DNA of 64,000 nucleotides, taken from the NCBI GenBank assembly GCA_033725935.1, contig MU867087.1, positions 1 through 64,000 on the forward strand, read 5' to 3'. Positions 33,001 through 45,121 of this stretch are shown here, piece by piece. Made by a program: the position numbers and the translations under genes. Each line of letters begins with the position of its first letter. Position 1 is the first letter of the stretch. Source of the stretch: Cladorrhinum sp. PSN259 (lineage: Eukaryota > Ascomycota > Sordariomycetes > Sordariales > Podosporaceae). The notes below the pieces were generated by a model. It was given only the letters and a program-made list of their open reading frames with translations. It searched no databases and was not told where the DNA came from.

Positions 33001-33777
33001 ACAAGGACCTCGTCAACAAGTACATCCGCCTGCAGGCTCTCGTTCTCACCCCCATCGCCCCCCACTGGGCCGATTACATCTGGCAGGAAGTCCTTGGCGA
33101 GAAGACCTCCATTCAGTTCGCTCTCTGGCCCGAGGTTCCCGCTGCTATCCCCGCTCTCAGCGCTGCTCGCGATTACGTCCGCACCACTTCCTCCAACATC
33201 AACTCCGCTGAGGCTGCTCAGCTCAAGAAGATGGCCAAGGGAAGACAGAGCGACTTTGACCCCAAGAAGCCCAAGAAGCTGACTGTCTTCTTGACCGAGA
33301 GCTTCCCCGCTTGGCAGACAAAGTATATCGAGCTGCTGAAGGAGGTGTGGGATGTCGAGGCCAACAAGTCCAAGGTTGACGATAAGGAGCTGAATGGACG
33401 GATTGGAAAGATGGGTGAGATGAAGAAGGCCATGCCTTTTGTGCAGGCGCTGAAGAAGCGACTGGCGGCTGGTGAGCCTGCGAATGCAGTTTTGGAGAGA
33501 AAGTTGGCTTTTGATGAGAAGAAGACTCTGCTCGTATGTATACACCCCCCCTTAGCAAAGTTGACATTGAGTTTTACTGACATACATGACAAAACAGGCA
33601 ATGGTACCTGGTCTCAAACGCGCCGCTGGTCTCGAATCCATCCAGATCTTGGCCGTCGAGGAAGGAAGCAAGGCCGGCAAGGACCTGACGAACGGTGGTG
33701 CCGAGGTTGAGATTACGAACCCCGTTGCTGAGGCTGCCCTTCCTGGACAGCCTAGCTTCTTCTTTGCCAATGTTTAA
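30100..33777 (+). CDS. CDC60: cytosolic leucyl-tRNA synthetase
   Basis: Exons 30100-30308, 30451-30482, 30538-30588, 30649-33533 and 33598-33777 encode 1,118 residues, the usual length of the fungal cytosolic enzyme. It charges tRNA-Leu with leucine. The class-I signature spans an intron junction: YPYMNGRLHAGHAFS (HIGH box). The second signature GEKMSKSTGNF lies about residue 745. The CP1 editing domain is recognisable by PATLRPETMYGQTCCFVG and KGTGVVTSVPSDSPDDF. The anticodon-binding and C-terminal extension follow (RLQALVLTPIAPHWADYIW). Codon use is strongly biased to C/G-ending codons, consistent with high expression. No mitochondrial presequence is present. Confidence 0.97.
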
Positions 33778-34802
33778 AGTTATTGATGTTTATATATCAT
33801 TGGTGGGGGGAAGAATATTATTGTTAGAGATAGCGGGCAAGGGAAAAAGCTTTTGCTTTTCGGGGGTTTTTTTTAAGTTAAATGTAAAGAAAGAAAGTTC
33901 AAACTATACTGTTGGTTCAATGAAGTCGGTATTGTTTTGAGATATCTTGTTTGTGTAGATTAGAGGTATCTGAAGACTGCATGTTCTAGAGAACGAAAAA
34001 AAAAAACGTCATGAATTTTATCATTTGCTTTTTTTTTTAACAGCTGGGGGGACAAATCCCTTTGGTTATTTCCCGTCCTTGGAGAAATAAAATTATAACA
34101 TTGGAACCTACCCCATCAGGAATCAGTTTCTTTGCTGGTCTGGATATGGGTGGGTGGTTGAGTGGGTGGGTTGGTGAAAATAAAATGAGGTCACCTTTTC
34201 CTCATGGACTTGAGTGAGTGACATCCTCTCTTTTCAAACCGCTCAGCAACTCATCATCACTTACTTGTTCGGAGTTGATTCCCGCTCGTCAGATCGATAC
34301 ACGCGTACGTACGTACGTGCATGTTATTATCCTTCTTCTGTCTTAAGAGTCAAGAACTGCTTGTAGGTTTGGTATTATTGAGTGGATCAACATCAAATAT
34401 GGGATGGAAGTAGGGAAGGGGGCTTGGGATGGGGGGCTATGCAGAACAACTGGTCTTCTTTCGAGCGGGACTTTCGTAAAACAGGCGACAAATCTAGCCT
34501 GACTCAAACTCATTAGATGATGATCATGAAAGATGGGACCAAAAAATGCGTGAGCTTCAGCTACCATATAGATCTATCGGACCATTCCTCCTTCAACCAA
34601 AATCGGAAAGGGAGCAATAAAACCCCCCATTTCCTTCCAGTTCCCTTTTCCCTTTTCCTGCCCGAAGCACCCCGTTCCTAATCCAGGCTATCTCTCTTTC
34701 TCTCTTTCTGCTAAACTTATCTTGTCGTTCATCTAGGAAGCCATCCAAATTTTCCTAATCCCCTCCCGCCCCCTTATCACTTTGTCCCTACCAAAAACCA
34801 AT
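33778..34802. other. intergenic, no gene
   Basis: LeuRS 3' flank, then the promoter of the next gene. A (CGTA)n palindromic microsatellite lies at 34301-34320, and pyrimidine-rich runs at 34620-34710 are typical of fungal promoters. Confidence 0.5.
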
Positions 34803-35355
34803 ATGCGTCCCCAAACCCTCCTTCTCGGCGTGTTGGGCACCCTCGCAACAGCCCAAACGACCACCACAGAGACGGGGAGCGTCTCCTTGGTCACTTCTGA
34901 AACCACAATCTTCCCATCGACCACGACGGTGTCGGCTTCTGGTATGTCATGTCCTTCCTTCCTTTCCTTCCTTTAACCCCTCAACCATGCTTGCCTTGTC
35001 TGCCTATATACCAGTCCATATCTTCCCATTACCACTGAGCTTCTTTTTGCCTGAATTTACCCTCCTGGATCCGTGTTACTGTAATCTTTTCGTGTTTATT
35101 TCTTCTTTCACTGTAACTGTCCATTTATCTTGCCAAATCGTCAAGGAAGCCTCGAGCAAACAAGAATGGCGTCGCTGATTTAGCAACACTTACGTAGTAA
35201 CCGGAACAACCGTAGTCGTTAGCGGAACCAACACGGCAGTCGTGACAGCCACTGTGGTCCCCACCGCAGCCGGGAACAGGCACGCAGCAGGCGGTATCGA
35301 GGGACCGGTTGCGGGTCTTGTAGCCGTTGCTGCTCTGGCGCTGGGGCTGTTGTGA
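34803..35355 (+). CDS. small Ser/Thr-rich GPI-anchored-type surface protein
   Basis: Exons 34803-34941 and 35198-35355 yield 98 residues. A signal peptide (MRPQTLLLGVLGTLATAQ) is followed by a Thr/Ser/Val-rich stretch (TTTTETGSVSLVTSETT, VTGTTVVVSGTNTAVVTATV). A small spacer and a C-terminal hydrophobic tail (VAGLVAVAALALGLL) complete the layout of a GPI-anchored cell-wall protein. The intron is long for this genome (256 nt) with GTATGT and ACGTAG ends. No family is recognised. Function in the wall or surface is inferred from architecture only. Confidence 0.7.
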
Positions 35356-35839
35356 TTCTCCTTGTCTCTATTTTCTAAAACGACAGAAAAAAGAAACGAA
35401 GCTGTTGGGCGAGAGTGGAAGTGAGGACGGGAGTTGGAATGCTGATGATATCTGGAGAGGACGGTCGTGGTGGTGTCAATATTGTATATAATTATTGTGA
35501 GGTAGTTTAACGTTGAATGGGTGATTTCGCCGAGTAATAGGGTTGCCCTTGTTTTGGTCTCTATGCCTTGAAGTGATTTGTATCGCCCCGAGAAGTCTAT
35601 CCAAACCGAACAGAAATCGGAGAGAGTCGAGTCGCTCGGGTTCAGTTCGATCGTGTAATAATTCGCGAGCTCGTTTCAACCCCACACATCGGTCTTTTTA
35701 AGCTCGCAAAGGCCTGCCAATAGCCCTCGTTGCGGTTATAAGCTGTCGTCGATGGTGCGGCATCATCCATGGCTCGGCTTATCCTCACTGGCATCTCTCG
35801 CGTCGTCGTGGAGAAGTTCTCCTATCGTCGTCGAACCAC

Positions 35840-36173
35840 TTAAGCAGAAACAGCAACCTCCTGCGCCCTGATCTCAGGAGCCTTGGGCAAATCCTCCTGT
35901 AAAACCACCAGTTAGGTTAGTCACCGTTTCGTTCCTCTTCACACACCCTGGTTTTGCCCATGCTACACTTACCACCTCAAAAATAACCCTAATCATCAAA
36001 CTACAGCTCGGACAAACAGCAATGTCCGCGCCGTCCTGCAAATCGCACAGCGCAATCTCAAACTTGTCGCCACAGGGACACGGGTACGAATAAGTCTGCA
36101 GCGCCTCGTCAAAGGTCATGTCCTCAATTTCGACCTCGTCGTAGATGGAGATTTGGTCGTCGTCATCTGACAT
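35840..36173 (-). CDS. dph3: diphthamide biosynthesis protein 3 (CSL zinc finger)
   Basis: Exons 36173-35973 and 35896-35840 encode 85 residues. The sequence MSDDDDQISIYDEVEIEDM, then YSYPCPCGDKFEI and AVCPSCSLMIRVIF, contains the four zinc/iron-binding cysteines of the DPH-type CSL finger. The C-terminus EDLPKAPEIRAQEVAVSA is supplied by the second exon. Dph3 (Kti11) donates electrons to the Dph1-Dph2 radical enzyme in diphthamide formation on eEF2 and also serves Elongator-dependent tRNA modification. Length and motif spacing are canonical. Confidence 0.96.
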
Positions 36174-36967
36174 TTTGAGTGTGTTCAGTTTTCAGTAAGG
36201 ACTGCCGGCGGGTTGTTTGTTTTTTGGCGCGGTGTTTTTGGAAGACCATGAAGACTGCTGTTGCTGCAAGAGGAAAAAGTTGGAGGGGCAAACCTGAGGA
36301 AAAAGAGTTAAACCCACCAACCTTATCCCTGTCAACGCTAGGCTTGGCGCGGGGTAAACTTTCTTGCCACTCTGATTGGCTCACATCACTTACACGGATT
36401 TAGATTGCCCTCAGGCAGAGGTAGGCCGGCACAGCCTTACCAAGGCACGACGAATGAAATAAGAGAGCATATGGATATTTCCCTATAAAAAGAACTACAT
36501 GTATACCCTGCAGTTACAAAAACTATCAAAACAAGAAAAGAGATTTCCCAGCTCAGCTATCAAAATACAAACGCTTCAGAAAAAGAACAATATGTTTGAG
36601 AAAACAAGAAAGAAAAATTAAGCATTAAGGAAATACATTCGAGGGAGTGTGTGTGTGTGTGTGAGTTTGTGACATTGCTGCATGAGCAACAAAATGAAAT
36701 AGGAGAAATCCGGTGAGTGCGTGTGCGTGTGTGTGCGTAGGAAGAGAAAAACAGCAAGACATAGAAAAAGAGGTATCACTCATCATGAAACAGCAACAAC
36801 AACCCAATCAACAAACCAGCTTCCCTCTCTCCTGCTTTTCGAGTTTCATATCTCCCCATCCTCCTTCCCCTTCCCATCCCATCACAAAGTTGATCCAACT
36901 AGGAAACCCCTTTACTTTCCTACCATCGCTATGATTGATATGATTTGATGAAAGAAAAACCTAGCCA
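36174..36967. other. intergenic with GT/CA microsatellites
   Basis: Two (GT)n-type tracts at 36648-36664 and 36717-36738 generate long spurious open frames on both strands. No gene recognised. Confidence 0.6.
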
Positions 36968-39900
36968 TTAAGACTGACTAGCAAGATAATTGGCTGCCTA
37001 AAAATCCCAAAGAAAAGGAGTAGAAGAAAACCGTCAGCCTTGTCAAATCCTTACCCCCTTGTTCTGTGGAGAAGAAGAAGAAGGAAATCCAAGAGTATTG
37101 TTGTTGCTCTTGGTCTTTGTGTGATGATGAGTATTGGTGCTTACCCTCTCCAAATTGTAATCATACTTCTCCAGCGCTGCGAGCGCATCCTTCCTCGAGT
37201 ACCCCATACTGGTGAGGTTCTTGAGGATCGGATCGTCATGCTCACCCTCCTCCGTAAGCGCTCTGCCGGGGGCGTTCGGCCTAGCCGAGGCACCACCCTC
37301 CTTGGCACTACCATCCCCACTCGCCAGCGTCACTGACGATGCTGTGGGCGTCTCATCCAATCCAGCAAAGATGGCATCCCAGTCGTGGCCCTCAGCCTTG
37401 GAGCCAGGTCCCGGTCCGGCAGTGCTATTGGCGGCCGAGGTGGTCGACAATGATGCAAAGTCGAAGCTGCTCTCCGTGCCAAATGGGGCGCTGGTTGCGG
37501 CCGAGTCGCTCTTTGGCTGGCTTGGAGGCGGGCTGCTATCGAAGACGGGGTTGAAATCGTCAAGACCAGACCGAGAAATGTTGGCAAAGTCATCATCAGC
37601 AGAACCCTCCTTGGCATCCTCGAGGCCCTCAAAGTCGTCGTCGTCGTCGTCAAAGGCATTCTTGGGGGCTGCAGGCGCGGCGGCAGCAGCCGTGTTGGGG
37701 CGGCTGTTCGCGGCAGGGGCAGGTGTGGAAAGGGCCGATCCAAAGATGGCATCAACATTTGAGCTGCTGAGGTTGCTCAGGTTGGTCGAGGAAGTGGGTA
37801 ACGCGGCGGGTTTCTCGCTGGAGATAATGTCAGTCTCTTCATACTGGTGCAGGGTGGATTTGGGCGAAAACGAGACAAAACGCCGTTGGTCGTACCTCGC
37901 AGCAGACTGCTCAGGGGCCACAACGGGGGCCGCAGCAGCAGCAATAGTAGCAGGCTCAGGCTTTGGAGACTTTGAAAGAGCCGGAGAAATTGGCCTAGAC
38001 TCAACGCTGTGCTCAGCGGCCTTGGCCTGTGGCGACACGGGCGTGAAGTCGTCATCAAATCCACCGCCTTCGCTCTCAGAATCCGAATCGTCGCGCTCCA
38101 GTTCAGAAATAGGAGGGAACTCTGAGTTAAAGGTGGAGAAAGCCTTGGCGGCGTCTGCAGGTGAAGGCGCAGATGCCTTTGCCTGCTTGAAGCTGGCAAA
38201 TGCTGACTCAAAATCATCCTTGGCCTTCTGTTGATCCAATCCTGAGAATGGGTCACCTCCAGCGCTGGTGGCGGGCCGATTGATGGTCTCCTCGGAGGCA
38301 GTTCCAAAGGCACTAATGGTAGGCTTAGTCTCGGAGGTGGTAGAAGGAGCTCTCACTCTGGGAGCCTCAGAGCCGGACCCCGAACCAAGGCTCATGTCAG
38401 TCAAAGCAGACTCGACGGGCGAAGCAACACGCTTGGGTAGCGGCTCCTGGCTGATCTCGCTGCGACTCTGCTCGCCATTACCGAAAGGCAGAGGGCTGAA
38501 GCTGGGCTGTCTCTGCTCCGAAGGCTCGGTGGCTGCGCGAGTGACGTTTGGGCTAGATGAGCGAGGCACTTCAGTTGCGCTGGGGCCAAAGACATCGTCA
38601 AAGGTCTTGTCGCTGAAAGCCCGGATGGGAGGAGAGAACGCTGCGCCGGTATCGGTGCTACCTACCCTCCTAAAGAACGGGTTGTTAGCGCTAGTGGTGG
38701 ACAGAGCAGGGCTAGCAACTTGGTGCTGAACTGGCGATCCAGGATGGCTGATGTGGCGGGCCAGCTCCTCGTTTGCCTTGGTAAGTTCCTCTACCTCGCC
38801 CTTCAACTTATCCCTCTCGCCCTCGTTAGTGGCCAACTGCTTCTTATTAATGGCAACAAGTCCCTTCTGCTGGCGGGCCTCAGATTTGAGCTTCTCAATC
38901 TGCGGCTTCAGCTGAGTAATCTCAGCGTTAACCGTCCGAATCTTCTCCTTAAGACTCAAGTTCTCCTGCTGATCTGCCTGAAGTGCTGCCACTATGGTGC
39001 GCTGCTGGTTCTGCAAATCTTGGTAGCTGGCGTCAATTATGGCGAATTCGGCCTGGAGCTTCTTAGTCTCATTCTTTGAAACAGTGAGCTGAGTCTCGAG
39101 GGAGCGGACATCCTGAGCCTCCTTCTCATAGAGAGCACGCAACTGAGCAAGGCGTTGCTCAAAATTCTTCTTTTGAATATTTGTTTGGTTGAGCTCATTC
39201 TGAGTAGCCGTGCGCTGCCCCTGAACTTCCTGAACTTGTTTCGTCAGGGAACCGATCTGGTTGGAAAGGTTGGCGAGCTCAGTGGTCTCGCTGCTCAAGC
39301 TCTTGCTGACCTCGGGCTCAGTGTCACCCAACAGGTCATCCTCGAATGTTGGTGCTGGGGGTCTCGCAAGAGGCAGGCTAGCGGCGGAGGTGTTGGAGCC
39401 ACCGGTAGGTTGCGCTGTGAGACCGCGGCCAAAGGATGACGAGGGGACAAAAGGCTTGAATGTCGAAGTGGAGGGGGATGGGCGCGCTGGAGATGTTGGC
39501 GCCTGCGGGCTCATTCCCGTCGCAAAGGGGTCAGCGCCGACTGATCCGCCAGTAGGAAGCGCAACTTGAGCCGGCGCAACAGGTGGTTGGAGGTCATCAA
39601 GGCCAAACAAATCATCCAGCGCAGACGGCTTTGGCTGGGGTCTCGGGGGAAGATCAAAAGCTGATGCACCTGTGGCAGTTTGCGGCCGGACAGCGGCGAC
39701 TGGAGCGATAGGGCCGACAGGAGCGATAGGGCCAACAGGAGCGATAGGGCCGACATGAGCACGCATGCTCGGTGGGATCAGATTAGGGGGCAGAGTTGCT
39801 GGGAGAGTATGGGCGCCAGGCTTGCTGCTTCGCTGTTGTCGAATAAGATACATGGCGACGGCGAACTCGTCCTTGGTAAGACGCCCTTCCGAGTTGATAT

Positions 39901-41155
39901 CTGCAAGATCCCATATCTGGGCGAGGGCATCTTCAGAGAGATTAGACTGGCTGAAGAAGGTGACCGCTTCCTCGCCCGTAATGAAGCCCTTTTTACTCTT
40001 GTCCAACTCCTCGTACAGCTGGTCGAACCGCACCTTGTCCTGGGGGGTAACAAGCCAGTCTCCTGTGGTCTGCGCTACAATTGGTGGACGCCCAAGGGGA
40101 CTACCAGTGCGCATCGCTTGAATGGGCGCCGGCCCCGTGAGCTGTCGGGGAACAGCCGAAATGGGTGGTGTAGCGGTTGTCGGGGACTGTTGTCTGGGAA
40201 TGCTGGCACCGACTGGCGCACGACGGGTCGCGGCTTCGTACAGAGCGGCAGGAAGGATATTTGGCAAGGCACGCAGTGCTCCAGTCTTCATAGAGGTGAG
40301 CAAGTGCATGGCAATAACGAACTCGGTGAGCACCAGAGCGCCGCGCTGCTCCGTATCCGCGAGCATCCAGATACGGCCCAGCGTCTCATTTGGAAGGCCA
40401 GACTTCTCGAAAATCTGCTTTGCCTGGTCACCCGGGAGCATGCCTCCAGGTTGGAGGGTCTGTCTCTCAAATAGACCGGCATATTGCGCTACCTTCTCAG
40501 GTGTAAGAGGCGGGATGCGGATGGGAGCTCCAGGTGCGCCGGTGGTTTGCGCCGACAGCGGAGGAGGGCCGGGCGGCGGTGGAGGAGGAGCGGGCGTTGG
40601 GGTGAAGCCATCAAATCTGGGGATGGGGCCTGGCTGGAGGGCAGTCTCGGGAGTTGGTTCGCGACCGGCTTGCGCATGCCCAATAAGCCTCAAGACAATG
40701 CCGAAACCAGCTGGTGTGAGAAAGCCTCTGTTTTCCCTGTCGGCGATCTGCCATATCTGTAGAATCGGCGGGAACAGCCAACCGTCAGCATCTACTGTCT
40801 TGCTTTGCATGGTAAACCCCTTTTTAGCGGGCTAACATCTACTAACCTCGCCCAGGACCCTCGAGTCTAGTCTTGTCTTTTCAAAGAACTTGACAGCTAT
40901 CTCGCCCGTAACAACGCCGACGACATCGGTATCGGCCGCTCGGAATAGTTGGCCGTAGATTCGCTTCTCTTCAGCAGTGAGGTTGAGGTTCGGTGCCCCT
41001 GAGAATGCATCATTTCCGGTCAGTCCGCGCTCAAAACAACAGAGCAAAGGCGGCGGCGGCTGCTAGACCCCTCGGCAGTGCATTGCGTCCTCTGCGAAGC
41101 TAAAAGGGTACAGGAAGCATCACTTACCCGCATCGACAGATGATGATTCCGCCAT
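36968..41155 (-). CDS. ede1: Ede1/Eps15-like endocytic scaffold (3 EH domains, coiled coil, UBA)
   Basis: Exons 41155-41128, 40998-40847, 40756-37145 and 36997-36968; about 1,273 residues. EH1 is split across exons 2-3 (NLTAEEKRIYGQLFRAADTD, IWQIADRENRGFLT). EH2 has IFEKSGLPNETLGRIWMLAD; EH3 has FFSQSNLSEDALAQIWDLAD. A GPIAPV triple repeat follows at 39701-39755. Next come Pro-rich sequence, a coiled coil (SLTKQVQEVQGQRTATQNEL onward) and a Ser/Asp/Glu-rich region. The UBA domain LTSMGYSRKDALAALEKYDY is completed only by the tiny last exon AANYLASQS. The protein initiates clathrin-mediated endocytic sites by binding NPF motifs and ubiquitin. Reading straight through the last donor would give a wrong tail. 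Confidence 0.93.
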
Positions 41156-42207
41156 GGCGAGGCCGGCTGCGAGTTGCACCCTGTGTAAAGTCGCTGGTTG
41201 CTTCGTTGCTTCGTGGTGGTTTCTCCTGGCTGTGCGTTTGTCGTTTGTCGCTTGTCGCACGGCGAATGATGGGACAAATGAACTGCAGGTGGAATGCGCT
41301 GGGGAGCCTGGACAAAGTAGTTGATGAATGGGGGCCGTTAAAATTAACACCAGTTTTAGGGCCCCAGCGCGTGGAATTAATCGTTTAAAAAAATTACTGA
41401 TGGGAATCGGACAGGGTGAGGACAGACACTGGTCAATCAGGGGAGGAAAGGAGACAAGCGAAAGTCAAAACACAGGCCATGCAACCATACACACTCTGCG
41501 CACGCATTCATCGAGAAACAGAGTGTGAGGCTGGGATTGCGACTCCCTGGCTCGCTTGGGCACAAGAGGAAGGCAAGCAAAGCTCTAGGAAGACCAAACA
41601 GCTGCCGGAAAAGTCCGCAGGGTGGGTGCAACTGTTCAATCCCACCGGCTTGGCGGCAGCCCAACTGCTGATTGGGTCCAAATCGTCCAACCAAGCTTGT
41701 CATGAAAGCTGCAGCATCCACAGCCAACGGCAACTGCAGCTGCAGAGCTGCGAGACGCAGACGACAAGTGATGGTCAATCTATCAACCCGTGCTCCCCCA
41801 CACTTTGCCTTGCCGTTGACATACGTAAAACCCGAGACACCCGTCTTTTGTCACTTTTCAAAGACGGGGGGCATCTAGATAGGCAGATACGTAGTTGCAG
41901 AAACAGAAATAGGCCTTAGTATTATTGCATATAAAAACTCGCAATATCTGCTTCAGTTGTTCTCCATTAAAAATTGACTATTCACTTTCGGTCTAACAAG
42001 AAAAAATCACGGGTCCGCGCTTGCCCAAGGAATAATACCCATGAAATAAACGCAAACGACATTTTGCCAACCTGAGTCGCGGGGGGGCTAAAAGGCGGGC
42101 TGGGGGGGTACAACTGAACAGGACTTGGTGAAACAAATTGCTCACACCCTCATGATTGTCCACATCAGCACGCCAACGCTGTCACCAAACTATCCACACA
42201 CCCAAGT
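41156..42207. other. intergenic, no gene
   Basis: Ede1 promoter side and alpha-tubulin 3' flank. Several open frames exist but have no coherent composition or homology. Confidence 0.55.
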
Positions 42208-44135
42208 CTAGTACTCGGCCTCAACATCCTCATTCTCCATTGAGTCGGCAGCAACTTCCTCGTAATCGCGCTCAAGAGCGGCAAGATCCTCACGAGCCTC
42301 GGAGAACTCGCCCTCCTCCATACCCTCACCAACGTACCAGTGGACGAAGGCACGCTTGGAGTACATGAGATCGAACTTGTGCGAAAGAGCAGACCAAGCC
42401 TCAGCAATGGCAGTGGTGTTGGAAAGCATGCAACTAGTAGATAGTTAGCACCTCAATACGTAGCAAAACTCAGTCGAGCAAAGAAAACTTACACAGCGCG
42501 GTTAACCTTGGCCAGGTCACCGTTGGGGACCTGGTGGGGAGGCTGGTAGCAGATACCGAGCTTGAAACCGGTAGGGCACCAGTCGACAAACTGAATGGTG
42601 CGCTTGGTCTTGAGGGTAGCGACAGCACCGTGGGCGTCGTTGGGGACGACGTCGCCGCGGTACAGAAGGCAGGTGGCCATGTACTTTCCGTTGCGGGGAT
42701 CGCACTTGACCATCTGGTTGTTGGGCTCGAAGCAGGACATGGTCATCTCCTGGACAGAGTTGGCCTCGTGGGCAGCCTTGGCGGCCGAGATGACGGGAGC
42801 ATAGGCAACCAGAGGGAAGTGGATGCGGGGGTAGGGGACCAAGTTGGTCTGGAACTCGTTAAGATCGACGTTGAGGGAGCCATCGAAGCGGAGCGAGGCG
42901 GTGATGGAGGAGACGACTGTTTTACACACAAAGGTTAGCTCCAGTCAGGGCCAAGATATACCACACCCATTTCCACCAAAACATACCCTGAGCAATCAGA
43001 CGGTTAAGGTTCTCGTAGTTGGGGCGCTCAAGACCAAGGTTGCGGCGGCAAATATCATAGATAGCCTCGTTGTCCACCATGAAGGAGCAGTCGGCATGCT
43101 CGAGGGTGGTGTGGGTGGTGAGAATAGAGTTGTAAGGCTCAACGACGGAAGTGGCGGTCTGGGGAGCGGGGTAGACGCAGAACTCCAGCTTGCTCTTCTT
43201 GCCGTAGTCAACTGACAGGCGCTCCATGAGGAGAGCACCGAAACCCGAACCGGTACCGCCACCAAAGGAGTGGAAGACCAAGAAACCCTGGAGACCGCTG
43301 CAGTTGTCGGCAACGCGGCGGACCTTGTCGAGTACCTGGTCAATCAGCTCCTTGCCGACGGTATAGTGGCCACGGGCGTAGTTGTTGGAGGCATCCTCCT
43401 TGCCGGTGATCATGTGCTCTGGATGGAAAAGTCCGCGGTAGGCTCCAGTGCGGACCTCATCGACAACATTAGGCTCGAGGTCGCAGTAGATCGTCCGCGG
43501 GACGTATTTGCCATTGCCTGGAGGAGTCCTTGGTTAGCTTGATTGGAATATCGGATAGCAGAAGCTGCTCACCAGTCTCGGAGAAGAAGGTGCTGAAGCC
43601 GTGATCGGGATCAGCGGCCTTGCGCTCCTCAGTGAGGTAACCATCAGGCTAAACAAGGAGCAGTCAGTAACCCGTGGGATGACACCAGCTATGAGGGTGA
43701 TGGTTATTAGCGCATACCTGGATACCATGCTCGAGGCAGTAAAGCTATAAGAAAGCATGTTAGCATCAAATGGTTATTCGATGGCGTCCGCAAGGTTGTC
43801 AAAGGGGATGGTGGTGGTGGTGGTTGTGAACGAGCGATGACGATGGGCAAACGATGTCGATGGGTTTTGCAAGCATACCTCCCAGCAGGAATTGGCGATT
43901 TGGCAACCGGCCTGGCCGACTGTACACAAAGAATGTCAGCACGTTGTCGAGGATGAAGGCATGTCGTGGGCCGAGGCGCAGAATGCGACGACGTCGACGA
44001 CTTCAGCAGATGCGGTGAGGGTAAAGACGCGCGCCACAAAAGGAAGCGGGCGGCGTCGAAAAAAAAAATAAACGAAGCTCCTTAGCATGCAGCAAGAGGG
44101 GAAGACGTACCGTTCAGACTGATGATCTCACGCAT
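42208..44135 (-). CDS. tubA: alpha-tubulin
   Basis: Seven exons: 44135-44111, 43919-43879, 43744-43718, 43648-43573, 43517-42987, 42916-42493 and 42433-42208, giving 449 residues. It begins MREIISLNVGQAGCQIANSC and carries the GTP-binding glycine motif FGGGTGSGFG. It has the alpha-specific catalytic region (NEFQTNLVPYPRIHFPL) and ends EDVEAEY with the tyrosine of the detyrosination site. It forms microtubules with beta-tubulin. Introns cluster at the 5' end (four within the first 170 coding bases), which is common for fungal tubulin genes. Codon use is strongly biased, indicating high expression. Confidence 0.98.
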
Positions 44136-45121
44136 CTTGAATAGCAAGCTTGACTACTCTGCAAGTTGCAATATGGATATAACTGAAGCAGATCGAAAAG
44201 GCAACAGTTGGCCGAAAGTACAATTGCGGATTTGCTGGCTGGGGAAGTGGAAATTTGAGGTCAGTCGGAAGCCTGAAGGTCTGGGTCGACTTGGGTCACA
44301 GTGGTGGGGAATTTGATTGTTGACAGAGGCGATGCCGCATTCGGGCAAGCGTGATTATCCCCTCTGTTGCTTTATCAGCCAGTCGCCTGTCGCCGGTCGT
44401 GCTGTCTGTGCAGGAACAGTGGGTGGCCCGGGATGTGCCCGCTCTCCCAATTCGCCCAAATGGTCGCCGCAGCCCAGATCGCGCCCGTCTCGCGGATTGG
44501 CTCGTGCGTTTTGTTTCTTTGGTTGGGGAATTAATTGGGTCAAGGGTGTTGTCGGCAGTCGTGAGTCGGTCCTGCTTCTGCAGCTGCAGGGTCAACCAGA
44601 AAAGTAAAAAGTTGCGGAAATTTCAATTGTCGTAGATGTTTTTTTTCATCAACTATAGAACTTACGTTCTCGCTTAGGAGAACTTGATGCTTTATAAAAA
44701 CAATCCAACATTTTTAACACAGCAACACACCTTATATCCACTCTTCAACAACAATGGTTCAATTCCGAAATTTCCACAGAAAAAGGGGGGAGATCGTGAC
44801 ATGGTTTTGACTGATAGGTCAATCACAATTTGGGGGTCCCATAATTGCTTTTTCTTCTCATTTGACGACAACACGATCCATTTCATTTTGTGACATGTAC
44901 AACGAAGATTCAACCTTTTGTTGGATATTTGAGAGAGTTAAACATTAAAGATAATAGAATTCGGTATACATGCTGTGCCTAAATTTATATGTACGTGTAT
45001 GCATCATCCACCGAATTCCCCAGAGTTAATTTTCCAAAGAGTTGCAAGAAAATTCATGGCGATTGTTTGTAACCCGAATCATATCCAGAGATCCCTCTCC
45101 CTCAAAGGGAAAGAAAAGTAT
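44136..45121. other. intergenic, alpha-tubulin promoter region
   Basis: The upstream region of the tubulin gene lies at 44136-44640. AT-rich sequence follows to the BTB gene's 3' end. No gene recognised. Confidence 0.5.

Noticed and set aside
32121..33545. 474-residue antisense ORF across leucyl-tRNA synthetase
   Set aside because: A mirror of the biased codons of the real gene; leucine/valine/glycine-rich with no domain, a known artefact of highly biased coding sequence.
36560..36948. Several ORFs with His-Thr repeats around the GT/CA tracts
   Set aside because: Translations of microsatellite DNA on both strands.
37212..38234. 340-residue plus-strand ORF within Ede1
   Set aside because: Antisense shadow of the Ser/Ala-rich region; low-complexity composition only.
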